In this document: in pieces, positions 11,484 to 51,101 of the stretch | Layout: each line of letters opens with the position of its first letter | How positions within the stretch are numbered: position 1 is the stretch's first letter | DNA from: Corythoichthys intestinalis | Lineage: Eukaryota > Chordata > Actinopteri > Syngnathiformes > Syngnathidae | Length of the DNA: 64,000 nucleotides | Reading direction: 5' to 3' | Assembly: GCF_030265065.1 (NCBI RefSeq) | Contig: NC_080416.1 | Coordinates: 23,210,501 to 23,274,500, forward strand | The notes under the pieces: model-generated | What the model saw: only the letters and a program-made list of their open reading frames with translations | Told to the model about the DNA's origin: nothing | The model's database searches: none | Program-made: the position numbers and the translations under genes

Positions 11484-11646
11484 GCCCTGTGATGTCACCG
11501 CCCTGCGAAGTCAACAACAATGGCGACCTATTGGTTAAAATAACTTTACAAATTGGATAAAAATGAAAACATCAAGAGGGGTTCCAATATCAATAATAAC
11601 TTGTACATCTTTAAAGAACTACAAGTCTTTCTATCCGTGGATCCCT
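11484..11646. mobile_element. Terminus of a TTAA-target element (right end)
   Basis: Reading inward from TTAA at 11647-11650, the complement gives AGGGATCCACGGATAGAAAG then ACTTGTAGTTCTTTAAAG. This is the inverted counterpart of 2755-2887. The integrase-type transposon inserted into it at GCCCTG. See the entry at 2755 for the proposed pairing. Confidence 0.5.
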
Positions 11647-11785
11647 TTAACTACCGATAATACATTTATCAACTGTTTTCATTGGTCAGTATAATTTAAC
11701 ATTTGTAGGCCACAGCAAAAAAAAAAAAAGTGAGACTCCTTAAGACATTCACATCCCCAAAATGATGAAAATGTCTTTGTCCTTG

Positions 11786-11791
11786 TTTATT
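11786..11791 (-). terminator. ubap2l: Likely ubap2l polyadenylation signal
   Basis: AATAAA on the minus strand about 1.1 kb past the ubap2l stop, in AT-rich sequence. The interval 11.77-12.90 kb would be the 3' UTR; it contains no competing gene. No experimental end is visible. Confidence 0.5.
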
Positions 11792-12898
11792 AATATTTAT
11801 ATATTTTACAAAATAAAAAAGGAAACAAAAACTCTAATAACAAGATCTGCAAGGAACCAGGAGCAAAGCGAACAAACAGGCACTACAGTACTTTTTTTGT
11901 TTGTATGTACAAGACAAGTTATCCCATTTACAATTGTTTTTAATGCACAGTACAAAAAAGAATCACTGACAAAAACAAACAAAACTCAAAAGTACAAGTC
12001 TGTCCATCAGTATTGGATGCTGGAAGGTTTCCTTTCAAATGTGCAGGAAAGGGTGGTGGCGCATGGAGAGGTCTACTGAACTGAAAGACATTACTGGATT
12101 ATTAACATTGGAAAGGGCATTGGGGTGCAGATTGGCTTTGGGAAGGATCCTTTAATAACATGTCAAAATATTCAAATGGTAACAGTAACTGTACATGTGT
12201 TTTATACACTATGAAAAGTCTGTGCTAGGCAAAAAAACAAAACAAAAGCACAGTAAACAACCCCCCCCGCCCCAACTTGTCTTATGTGTACAAACATGCA
12301 CGCAACCACATGACAAACATCCTCACTCCAAGCCAGCTCGCTTATATATTTATATATATATATTTATATTTAGTAAAAAATAAACTTCACAACTCTAACA
12401 AATTTTGAGAATTGTTTCTTCCAACTTAAAAAGGACATAAAATAAGGGATCTGGGGAGAAACCAAACAGCAATCAAGCAAATGAATAGTTAGCGCAGAAA
12501 GGGGTGGAATAGAAAAGAGCCCCTCTCCATCGCCACCATCCCTCATTACTTCAATCCTCCCAATTAGTTAAAAAAAAAAATGTGTAGGGGTGTAGAGAAT
12601 ACATCAACATATAGAACCGTACGGGAAACATTCTTTTAAAGAAATAATGTTGTGACATACGCGAAGGGTCGGTGCTGGGTTGAACACAAAAATTTCCCCA
12701 GACACTCAATGTCACGTTATGTTTTTCTAACCATTCATTCCCCCCCGGCACATACTCGTTGAGAGATGCGGCGGGGAATTCAGCAGGAGTTAACCTTCTA
12801 TACGGAGTTGGGTGATCAGGATATGATGAGCCCTGCCCACTCCCTCCTTCACAGCTTTTGTTAGCGAGAGAGGGCGTCCGAGGCTCTGATGTCAGCTG

Positions 12899-41035
<28,137 letters not shown>

Positions 41036-41045
41036 TTACAGTATA

Positions 41046-42645
41046 CAGGACTGTCTCAGGAAATTTGAATATTGTGATAAAGTTCTTTACTCTCTGTAAT
41101 GCAATTAAAAAAAGAAAAATGTCATACATTCTGGATTCATTACACATCAACTGAACTATTTCAAGCCTTTTATTATTTGAATATTGCTGATTTTGGCTTA
41201 CAGCTTAAGAAACCTCAAAAATCCTATATCAAAAAATTAGAATACTTCCTCAGACCAAGTAAAAAAATAATTTAATAACAGCAAAACTAAATCAAACATT
41301 TGAAAATGTCCATTGATGCACTCAGTACTTGGTTGGGAATCCTTTTGCACGGATTACTGCATCAATCCGGCGTGGCATGGAGGCAATCAGCCTGTGGCAT
41401 TGCTGAGGTGTTATTGATGCCCAGGATGCTTCGATAGCGGCCTTCAGCTCATTTGCATTTGTAGGTCTGGTGTCTTTCATCTTCTTCTTAACTATACCCC
41501 ACAAATTCTCGATGGGTCAGGGGAATTAGCAGGCCAATCAAGGACAGTGATGCCATGGTCAGTGCACCAGTTACTGGTGGTGTTGGCACTGTGGGCAGGT
41601 GCCAGATCATGCTGGAAAATGAAATCCTCATCTCCATAGAGCTTTTCAGCAGATGGAAGCATGTAGTGCTCTAAAATCTCTTGGTACACAGTTGCATTTA
41701 CTCTGGACTTGATGAAACACAGTGGACCAACACCAGCAGCTGACATGGCTCCCCAAACCATTGCTGACTGTGGGAACTTCACACTGGATTTCAAGCAACT
41801 TGGATTTTGCTCCTCTCCAGCCTTTTTCCAGACTCTGGCGCCTTGACTTCCAAATGAAATGCAAAACTTGCTTACGTCTGAAAAGAGGACTTTGGACCAC
41901 TCTGCAACTGTCCAGTGCTTCTTCTCCATAGCCCAAGTCAGACGCTTCTTCCGTTGTCTTGAGTTCAGAAGTGGCTTGACCATGGGAATACGGCTATTGT
42001 AGCCCATTTCCCGGGCACGTCTGTGAACTGTGGCTTTTGATACCTGGACTCCAGCTTCAGCCCACTGTCTTTGAAGCGCCCCCAAATTCTGGAAGCGGCT
42101 CTTCTTCACAATTTTGTTAAGGCTGCGGTCATCACTCTTGGTTGTGCAGCGTTTCTGGCCACATTTTTCCCTTCCAACAGACTTTTTGTGGATATGCTTT
42201 GAAACTGCACTCTGTGAACAGCCTGCTCTTTGAGAAATTTCTTTTTGTGTCTTACCCTCCTGATGGAGGGTATCAATGATGGTCCTCTGGACAGCAGTCA
42301 GATCAGCAGTCTTCCCCATACTTGTGATTTAGTTTACTGAACCAAGCTGAGTGTTTTTAAGGCTCAGGAAACCCTCGCAGGTGTTTCGAGTTAATTAGAT
42401 GATTCAGGTGATTAGTTGAATAGCCTACTTGTATACTTTTTCATGATATTCTAATATTTTGAGATAGGATTTTTGAGTTTTCTTAAGCTGTAAGCCAAAT
42501 TCAGCAATATTAAAATAATAAAAGGCTTGAAATAGTTCAGTTGATGTGTAATGAATCCAGAATGTATGACATTTTTGTTTTTTTAATTGCATTACAGAAA
42601 GTAAAGAACTTTATCACAATATTCTAATTATCTGAGACAGTCCTG
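41046..42645 (-). mobile_element. Tc1-like transposon, family 3, in the ubap2l 5' UTR exon
   Basis: TA flanks (41044-41045, 42646-42647); ends CAGGACTGTCTCAGGAAATT and the inverted …TATCTGAGACAGTCCTG, with about 125-bp inverted repeats. Its left end is 10 bp upstream of the ubap2l ATG, in the same orientation as the gene. A good acceptor (CACATTCTCTCCTCAG) ends at 42678 just beyond its other end, so the ancestral exon probably began at 42677 and the transposon now splits its 5' UTR. Confidence 0.93.
41322..42319 (-). pseudogene. Tc1-like transposase, nearly full length with one small lesion
   Basis: Frame 41492-42319 (275 aa) runs from MGKTADLTAVQRTIIDTLHQ through the HTH (CSQSAVSKHIHK), KVLFSDVSKFCI (first catalytic Asp), FQHDLAPAHSA (second Asp) to WPANSPDP. 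There the usual …LNPIENLW is disrupted by a short deletion that shifts frame. The C-terminal 60 aa continue in another frame at 41322-41504 (MWGIVKKKMKDTRPTN…FPTKY). This is the best-preserved Tc1 copy here, so it is probably the youngest. Confidence 0.92.
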
Positions 42646-43815
42646 TATACAAACAAGTTATTTACAAGGAATCACACCTGAGGAGAGAATGTGCAGATCT
42701 GAGTGACCTCATCACACACTTCCAGGAACACAACACAAAGGCAATGCAAAAGGTGTGGGCACATGAGATAACAGTTTCAAGGTACAACACTGCGACTTGT
42801 TTACAAGTCAAAAACATTACTGTCAAAAATGAAAGTAACCTCAGTGCTACACTGGAGGAAGTAGTAGTCACATTACAATGAAAAAAAAAAAACATTGGCA
42901 GACACTTTAAGGAGACATCTTGGACATCCGCAGGGGTCACATTTGTATGTTTCCATTGTGCTGCCGGACTCGTTATCGAAAACGACTGCTTAATCTCACA
43001 CGTTACGTAAAAAGCTCGGCTTGGACTGACACACAAACAAGCAAGCCTGACGACGAGGCCTGTCCATCAATTCAAACAAGTCGTTTTAGGTTCAATAGAA
43101 AAACAATAAATCATGATAAAAGTTGGCGTTTGAAAGGAAGCAAGGGTCGAATAGATTAAGCTTTGAAGTGTTGGTGGGCTTCCGCCTCGAGCGGCTACAC
43201 CTCATGGCGACGAGGCTAACTTTTAGCACGGTGCTAACGCTACCTGGCGAGTGACGATAAACAACACAATTGCCAGTCAATTATCCACATATATCTCGTG
43301 AGCTCAAACGCTGATTAGAAGTCTACTTGGATGTGACTATTCAAGTTTTCACGTTGGAGTAAACCAGCACTCAAACGTAATTTCTCCAGTAGTTGGATGC
43401 TAACGACTTAGCCACGCTAGGTTAACAACTAACTGGACGTGGCTAACGGCTAAGGCTAACTAGTTAGCTCGCAGCTATATTAAAGACCGCACCATCACAA
43501 TATTGATAGTCATTCATAACGCGGGTGGCGGAAAACAATATTAAATAGGTTTAAAAACTAGGCCCGGGGTTCATCCTTATTCCTTCTCAACACACAAAAT
43601 TGACAATAAACACCACCATACTGACCAGGAAACCGGCTCCAGACTACACACACACCGGCCGACAAGTGGTCTAGTTGCCCGACCTTGCTAGACGCTATTT
43701 CGGACACGATAAACACAATCGCTCACTCCCCTCCCTAAGTGGGGGAAAAAACTGGGACACGAAAGTCGGGGACTTTTTTTCCGCCAGACGCGCAACAACA
43801 ACAATCGACGTTTAC
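42646..43815. other. Likely ubap2l intron 1, no feature recognised
   Basis: Between the putative acceptor at 42678 and a donor at 43815 (AACAG then GTAAAC on the minus strand). Contains short AT-rich tracts and no coding sequence that I recognise. Confidence 0.4.
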
Positions 43816-44529
43816 CTGTTTCTCTTCCACTCTGACACCACGGAGAGCTGTGTCATGTGGTCTAACGCCGCACAGAGCTTGGAGGAAACTGGACCAACAA
43901 ACATGTGATCACTAACTAATAAAGCTTTATTTTGGGGATTTTTTTTCCCACTCCGGGTCGGTGACATGATGTCATTGCGACTGGTGCGCATCAAAGGTAA
44001 CATATGCCGGCGAATGTAAGTACGAGTATCGTTTAAAAAAAAATAATAATAATAATAAATAAATGTGAAATCAACGCAAATATTGCAAAGATTTTGCAAT
44101 TGGAGATAATATCAAAAGCATTGCATCATTTCCGAAAAAAGGTAATACTAAATACAGTATACAGTATTCTGTTTTAACTGCACGACCATTGAGAATTACA
44201 TTCATAACAATTAAGTTTCATAGTGCTCCTTTTAACTGTCATTTACGGTAAAACGAAAACGCCGGGTTAAGCTAGCTGCCTTAGCTAAAAAGCGAATCAA
44301 TTTTCGCCGCGTTATTTTGTAAAAAAAAAAAAAAAAAAAACAGATTTAAATATGTTACGTCCTCTTAGTTATATGTAGCTTGATATAAAATTGTGTACTA
44401 ATAGAACACAGCTTCAGTTTTGCGCTTGAGGGCAGCTTTCGCTTCGAAAGTATTGAAATGCTAACGAGCTAGCTAATGTAGCTAGCTTGTAAAGTACGAA
44501 AACAACATTTCTGAAGACTCCGGTGCCAA
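43816..44529. promoter_or_regulatory. Divergent promoter of ubap2l (minus) and C1orf43 (plus)
   Basis: The minus-strand donor at 43815/43816 would end a non-coding ubap2l exon 1; C1orf43 starts translation at 44530. The same head-to-head pair exists in human (C1orf43/UBAP2L). Patches rich in CpG occur at 43.70-43.85 and 44.52-44.58 kb, with AT-rich sequence between. No TATA box or transcript start was identified. Confidence 0.5.
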
Positions 44530-47500
44530 ATGGCGGACTCGCCGCCGCTATCGGGTGTCAATGTAGTGTTGGTGATGGCGTACGGCAGTTTGGTGAGTAA
44601 AATATACAAATTTGCGGCACAGTCGTAGTGGCTATGTTAAGGTTGTTTCCGTTTTGACAGGTGTTCGTGCTGCTCTTCATTTTCGTCAAAAGGCAAATTA
44701 TGCGTTTCGCCATGAGATCTCGCCGCGGCCCGCACGCACCCATCGGCCACAATGCTCCAAAAGTATGAATACCTTTGTGTTGTTTTTAGATGTATACCTA
44801 ATTGACTGCCATTGACGGCGATAGACGTCTAATGCATTTGAACTGTGAGAGGTTGGCACCGAGTACGCCCTCTCAGTTCAAATTAGGGCTGCAGCTATCG
44901 ATTATTTTAGTAGTCATTAATCGATGAACTAGTTAGTTCGAATAATTGAGTAATCGAATAAACATAAAAAAGTAAAATACCTGAGCCGAGCCTCAAACAG
45001 TCAAAAAAAAAAAAAAAAAGGATCTATGTACATAGTATGTACATAGCAAAAGTCCGCTAGCTTAAAAGCTATAAAGTACTAACGTTTTTTTTTGCAATGC
45101 TCTTCACAAATGGTACACATATTCCCCAAAAATTGGCTAAATATACCTTTAAACTAAATTACGAATGCATTAAAAAACATTAGCGCAAACAAAAACCTAG
45201 CTTATGTTGGTCTTAACAGGGAGCAGCTGGATTTGGCCATGTAAAATGAGGCAGAAAAGAGGGAATTGTATCCACCCAAATCAATAAAACTAAATGCAAT
45301 CACTTTCAAAAACACACCATTATAATGCCACTTTAATTAAACGAATACTCGAAGCAACAAAATTTAGTTAAAATAATTTTTTCTAATCAAATACTCGAGT
45401 TAATCGATTAATCGTTGCAGTACTAGTTCAAATGGATTGAACGTCTATCGCTGTCAATAACAGCCAATGAGTTACTGTTAGGGGTTTAACGGTACACAAA
45501 AATCTCGGTTCGGTACGTACCTCGGTTTTGAGGTCACGGTTCGGTTCATTTTCGGTACAGAAAGAAAACAAAATGCAAAATATAAATGTGCTAGTTGTTT
45601 ATTACACACCTTTGTGCTTTCAACAATAGGAGCATTAGCCTATACAAAGCTAGAATTCTGCTCAAAAAGTAGCGGGTATTTAAAGGTAATCCACCAACAA
45701 TTTGCCTTTCAGACCCCAGTATGGTCAGCTTTTTTTCTGAAAGAAAAAAGAAGTCCTGTCCTAAAGAGAAAAGCAATCCCAATGACAAAGATTTTAACAT
45801 GTATTTTACAAATGAAATGCCTCAATGAATCATTTTTTTCCCTTATGAACAGTTTTCAAAAGTTTAATTGGTGGATTTTCTCAAGTTAAAGCGCCACACA
45901 GAAATTAATTAATTTAATTGTGTAAGCAGGCTCTGTATTATTATTTAATTACAGGTGTTTTAGCTCATTTCAATTTATTTTATTTAAATGTGCTATTATT
46001 TGTTTTATTATGTGTTTATATTTTACAAATGTAATGTAGTATTCATTTATATTGTATATTTTATGTTGTATAACTTTAGTTCCTATGTGAACATTAGTTC
46101 CTACTTGTTTTGTTGTGGTAGAAGGGTTTTGTATTGAACACGCGGCCGTATTGGTTATTATTATAGCAGAGAAGACAGCAGTAAATCAACAAAGACAAGT
46201 CAACTGTGCCCCGATCTACCACTCAAGAGATCTGATGGACTCAAAAAGTGGGTTACGATTGCATATTAGCTTGAAAATCGACCGGATCCACCGTATTTTC
46301 ACATGAATTCCGGTCTGCCCGATCCTAGCTACCGGTAGTAGTATTTGACGGAGGAGGGTCGCGTCTTGCGTCAATTAATAAACTCTGCCGTTCTTTTCGC
46401 ATGCGTCGTGTTGAGCCGCTTCTGGGACGCGTAACATGTGGCCGCACTGCGACTGGTGTGCATTGGCTGATTGACTTTAACGCCCGCGTTTCACTGCGTT
46501 CTCACGGCGGCCACGTTGTTGCACCGTTGACGTTTCTGGGTTATACTGTCCTACCGTGTTGGTCCTCATTATAGTAGAGAAGACGGAGTAAATATAATCG
46601 ACACAAAGAAACTGTAACCCGATCGACTCAAAGCCTCGAAAAGTAAGGGTTACATTACGTCAGAAACTCGTTCGGTATGCCTCCGTTCTGAACAGAGCAC
46701 CACGTACCGAAACGGTTCAATACAAATACATGTACCGTTACACCCTTACTTAACTATGTTTGATAACAGGGCCTACGGGAGGATATTGACTCCCGACTGT
46801 CTAAAGTTCACGAGATCCGGTTCGAGCCTCGTCTTCTTCCCGAAGGAGATGCCAGGCTAAGACGTGGATCGCAGCTCAGTGAGTTTCCACTACCATTTAT
46901 ATCCATTTTAAAAGAAGCACCAGTTTAAAAAACTGCTCTTGCAGGTTGCTATAACTACCTATACAGGATGAAAGCCCTGGATGCCATTCGGGACTCAGGT
47001 GAGACACCCACAATGCACTCCTTCACATTTCCTCGTTCTATATTTATGCTTTTCTTCACAATCAGGCATCCCAATGGAGGAGATATGCAGCAGTCCCAAC
47101 GCCTTCACGGGTCGATGTTTCCGAAGCTGGCTGCTGGAGCTGCGCAACTCGCACTCGCTGATCAAGAGCAGCCGCAGCGCACTCATCGATCGCCTGCTTG
47201 AAGGCTATGACAGCGCCCGCCATGGCACCGGGGTGCGGACGCTTCACGGTGGCCCGCTTTTGACGCTCCATTTTGGTCATGACCTCATGGTTTCATTCTC
47301 TTTCAGGTTTTCGGAGAGGCAGAATTTCTCGAATATCAGCAGGCGCTCAATGAATTAGCAGATGTGTAAGTACAGTGCTGTTTTAGAAGTTCTGAGGTAG
47401 TAGGCAGGGACTGTTCATCCTGAAAAATTTAGATTTGTTTTCTGCACTTTCCCTTTTAGTGTGAAGGCGTACTTGAGCAGCAGCAACGTGGAGCAGCAAC

Positions 47501-47667
47501 ACCAGTGTGCGGCCAAAGATCTGACGGGTTCTCCGGTCCGCAGCGCTCCATCCACCATCCAGGTTACCTACCTGCCATCGACCGGACCGCGCAGCAAGAG
47601 GCCTAAACACTTCCTGGAGCTCAAGAGTTTCAAAGACAACTATAATACGCTGGAGAGTACTTTGTGA
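44530..47667 (+). CDS. c1orf43: C1orf43 orthologue (NICE-3), regulator of phagocytosis
   Basis: Exons: 44530-44592, 44661-44762, 46770-46878, 46945-46998, 47066-47232, 47307-47365, 47460-47667; 762 nt, 253 aa, the human length, and every junction has GT..AG in matching phase. The start is MADSPPLSGVNVVLVMAYGS, followed by a membrane segment (LVFVLLFIFV, about residues 10-31) and KRQIMRFAMRSRRGPH. Then SCYNYLYRMKALDAIRDSG, YDSARHGTGVFGEAEFLEYQ and the conserved tail KHFLELKSFKDNYNTLESTL. Human C1orf43 is a single-pass membrane protein reported at Golgi and mitochondria and needed for phagocytosis of Gram-negative bacteria; its biochemical activity is unknown. It shares a promoter region with ubap2l. 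Intron 2 is swollen by two hAT elements. An ATTAAA near 47761 may be the poly(A) signal. Confidence 0.96.
44804..45475. repeat. Palindromic ~125-bp dispersed repeat split by a hAT MITE
   Basis: Left half TGCCATTGACGGCGATAGAC, then ATTTGAACTGTGAGAGG; right half (after 45426) GTTCAAATGGATTGAACGTC, then TCAATAACAGCCAATGAG. Together they form an imperfect palindrome. Similar copies are at about 6590-6680, 32585-32670, 36040-36195, 39355-39440, 51455-51612 and 55190-55262. Confidence 0.75.
44884..45425. mobile_element. hAT-type MITE, family A (copy 2)
   Basis: Exact 8-bp target duplication GTTCAAAT (44876-44883, 45426-45433). Ends TAGGGCTGCAGC and …TTGCAGTACTA. Inverted relative to copy 1 at 13356. 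In C1orf43 intron 2. Confidence 0.92.
45479..46748. mobile_element. hAT-like non-autonomous element in C1orf43 intron 2
   Basis: Ends TAGGGGTTTAACGGTACACA and the inverted …ATGTACCGTTACACCCTTA; GGTTCGGTACGTACC is mirrored by CACGTACCGAAACGG. The flanks share only part of an 8-bp site, so the duplication has decayed. It ends 21 bp before coding exon 3, so the acceptor tract is right beside it. Confidence 0.75.
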
Positions 47668-47935
47668 TTGAATTGTGTTTTTTAATGTATCACCTTTATT
47701 GAAACTGTTAATTTTTTTGTACATTTCTGTAAATATTTATTTATTGATGAGTCATCTCAGATTAAAATGTTGATCTGTTAACAAAGGTATTCAGTTTCTT
47801 CAACGAGTTCAAGTGGTCATCTATGCTGTGCGTTCCTTAGGCCACTAGATGGCACTGTAACATAACCCACAAGCTGTAATGTTGGCATTTAAATACAGGT
47901 ACCTTTCATGGTTTATATACTGGTACAGTGAGGAG

Positions 47936-49482
47936 CAAAAGTACAATTGCACCCCTTGTGATTTTGCAAGTTCACCCACTTAGAAAATAGGTAGAGGTCT
48001 GAAATTTCAATCAGAAATGCATTTTCACATATAGAGATGTAATCTAAAAAAAAAAAAAAAAATCCGGAACTCACGTTGTATATTTCAATAGTTTATTTGT
48101 TACATACTGGGGTTAACAAGTATTTGTACCCCTGAGAAAATCTGTGCCAATATTTAGTGCAGAAGCCTGTTTGCAATTACAGAGCTCAGGCGCGTTCTGT
48201 AGTTCTTCACTAGGTTTTCACACATGGAAAAAGATTTTGGCCTAATCCTTCACACAAATCTTCTCTAGATCTGTCAGGTTGTCGATGGGAAACACAGTTT
48301 CAGCTCCATCCAAATATTTTCTATTGGATAGAGGTCTGGAGACTGGTTAGGCCACTCCAGAACCTTGATATGCTTATTATGCAGCCATTCCTTGGTCAGC
48401 TTGGCTGTGTGCTTCAGATCATTGTCATGTTGGAAGATCCAGCCACAACTCATGTTCAAGTCTCTGACTGAGGCAAGGAGGTTGTGGCTTAAAATCTGAT
48501 GATACATTTCACCATTCATCCTCTGCTTTATACAGTACAGTCGTCCTGTCCCTTTTGCAAAAAGCAGCCCCAAAGCATGAGGTTTCCACCCATATACTTT
48601 CACAGTGGGGTTGGTGTTCTTGGGATTGTACTCATCCTTCTCTTTCTTCCACAGACGAGTAAATTTTGCACCAAAAAGTTCTACTTTTGTCTTATCTGAC
48701 CATATGACTTACTCCCATGACCCCTCTTCATCATTCAGATGGTCTCTGGCAAACTTCAGAAGGGCATTCACATGTACTGGCTTCAACAGGGGAACCTTCT
48801 GAGCAATGCATGATTTTAAACCATTGCACCATAGTGTTCTTTGAGACTGTGCATCCAGCACTCTTCAGGTCATTGACCAACTCTTGCCATGTAGTTCTAG
48901 GCCGAGTCCTTACTTTTCTCATCATGAGTGATGCCCCACGAGGAGAGATTTTGCATGGAGCCCCAGTCAGAGGTAGATTATAAGTCATGTTTAGCCTTTT
49001 CCATTTTCTAACAATTGCTGCAACTGTTGATTTATTCTCACCAAGTTGGTTTCCAATTATCCCATAGCCTTTTCAGCTTTGTGGAGCTCAACAATTTTTT
49101 TTTTTTTTTGGTATTTTTTGAAAGCTTTCTGGTCTTGCCCATGGTAGCAGTTAGATTATGACTGACTGTGGGTTGCACATGTGACAATAATGGGCTCAAA
49201 CAGGTGGGTAGGTACTTCTGGGGTAACGGCGGACTTTTTGTAAGGTAGACTGACAACTCTGAGTGTCATAAATGTTGCTGATTGTCAGGGATACAAATAC
49301 TTATGAAGCCCAGTAAATTACAATTATTAAAAAAAAAAATCAATGTGATTTCTGGATTTTTTTTGGATTATGTCTCTATGAGTGGAAATGCACCTATGAT
49401 TGATATTTGAGACCTCAACCTATTTTCTAAGTGGGTGAACTTGCAAAATCACAAGGGGTGCAAATACCTCTGCTCCACATTG
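47936..49482 (-). mobile_element. Tc1-like transposon, family 4 (full length, dead)
   Basis: TA flanks (47934-47935, 49483-49484). Ends CAGTGAGGAGCAAAAGTA and the inverted …TACCTCTGCTCCACATTG; long subterminal inverted repeats around TTGCAAGTTCACCCACTTAG. Lies between C1orf43 and tuft1, about 0.27 kb past the C1orf43 stop. Confidence 0.92.
48274..49142 (-). pseudogene. Tc1-like transposase pseudogene
   Basis: MGKTRKLSKNTKKKKKLL (ATG at complement 49140-49142), [20 protein letters not shown], then [30 protein letters not shown] and [16 protein letters not shown], in several frames. The second Asp and the Glu of the DDE core remain recognisable; frameshifts and stops break it. Confidence 0.88.
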
Positions 49483-49647
49483 TATGTATTTTCTTGTTAA
49501 AGTCCCGATTTAATTCTCATAATACAACTTTTATTCTCTCTAAAAATAAAACTTAAATGATGACCACCTCTGAAATACCATTTAATATCTTGTTATTATA
49601 TGTATATTTCTCTTAATATTTCATTCTTTAGTAACTCTTGTCAGCTA

Positions 49648-50991
49648 CAATGGTATGAAAAAGTATCTCAACCTTTTGGAATTTCTCACATTTCTGGGAT
49701 GACATTCTCCGGACAGTGGTTTCTGTAAGTCTTTAGCAGCACTCTAGGGTTATATTTTTTACCTCTCTGAGTATTCTGCGCTGAACTCTTTGGTGGACGG
49801 CCACTCCTTGGGAAAGAAGCAACAGTGCCAAACTTTTTCCATTTTTAGACAACTTCTCTGACTGTCGATTGATGAACATCCAAACTTTTAGAGATGGTTT
49901 TGTATCCTTTCCAAGCTTTATACAAATCAACAATCCTTTATCGCAAGTCTTCTGACAGCTCTTTTGACCGAGCCATGATGCACATCAGACAATGCTTCTC
50001 ATCAAGACATTTCTTACCAGGTATGTGTTTTATAGTGAGCAGGACAGCTTTAAACCACTCATCAGTGAGTGGGCACACACTTGACTTAAAATTAGGGCTG
50101 TCAAAAGATTAAAATTTTTAATCGAGTTAATTACAGCTCAAAAATTAATCATAATTAATCGCAATTCAAACTTTCTATAAAATATGCCATATTTTTCTGT
50201 AAATTATTGTTGGAATGGAAAGCTAAGACACAAGACTGATATATACATTCAACATACGGTACAAAAGTACTGTATTTGTTTATTATAACATTAAATCAAC
50301 AAGATGGCATTAACATTATTAACATTCTCTTAAAGCGATCCATGGATAGAAAGACTTGTAGTTCTTAAAGATAAATGTTAGTAAAAGTTATAGAGATTTT
50401 ATATTAAAACCCCTCAATGTTTTTGTTTTATTAAAATTTGTAAAATTTTCAATCAAAAAATAAACTAGTAGCTCGCCATTGTTGATGTCAATAATTACAC
50501 GATGCTCACTCATGGTACTAACCCATAAAATCAGTTGGACCCAAGCGCCAGCAGAAGGTGCCAAACACCAAAAAAAACAAGTAACAAGTGGACATTACAC
50601 TGTACTGTACATTTTAATCTGTTTGAGCGGGGCATGTACGATAAATGCGTCAAATATTTTAACATGATTAATTTAAAAAACTTAATTACCGCCCGTTAAC
50701 GCTATAATTTTTGACAGCCTTACTTAAAATGTTTGGTAAAAAATTGGGTTTCAATTGCTATTTAAGTCTCCTTAAGCAGAGGGTTCACTTACTTATTTTT
50801 CCCCCTTCTGTCATTGTTTGCATACTATCCTCATTAAAATATGAAAACCTATAAATATTTGGGTGATTTTAGTTAAATCAGACACTGTTATTTTCCTCTG
50901 TGTGATTTTGACAAAGATCAGATCACATTTGATGATTTTATGCAGAAATGTGAGAAATTCCAAAAGGTTCAGATACTTTCTCATACCACTG
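49648..50991 (-). mobile_element. Tc1/mariner-type element, internally deleted, with nested hAT
   Basis: TA flanks (49646-49647, 50992-50993). Ends CAATGGTATGAAAAAGTATC and the inverted …GATACTTTCTCATACCACTG. Only the N-terminal part of the transposase remains (MARSKELSEDLR…, ATG at complement 49974-49976, then KGYKTISKSLDVHQSTV and SGRPPK). A hAT MITE is inserted at 50093-50722. Confidence 0.88.
50093..50722. mobile_element. hAT-type MITE, family F, nested
   Basis: Exact 8-bp duplication CTTAAAAT (50085-50092, 50723-50730). Ends TAGGGCTGTCAAAAGATTAA and …TTTTTGACAGCCTTA. Its middle (50333-50500) carries sequence of the TTAA-target family (CTTAAAGCGATCCATGGATA), so it is itself a mosaic. Confidence 0.92.
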
Positions 50992-51101
50992 TATGTGTTG
51001 CAGAGTCAACACTGATAAAATTTCCAAGTCATTAAAATTCAGTCATGTTGCTCAGGTCACAAGAAGACTAACCCAACAAGCATTGGTATTTGAAATCTTA
51101 A

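Noticed and set aside
46995-47280. Minus-strand ORFs over 47.0-47.3 kb
   Set aside because: Antisense of C1orf43 exon 47066-47232, whose plus-strand reading is conserved and in phase.
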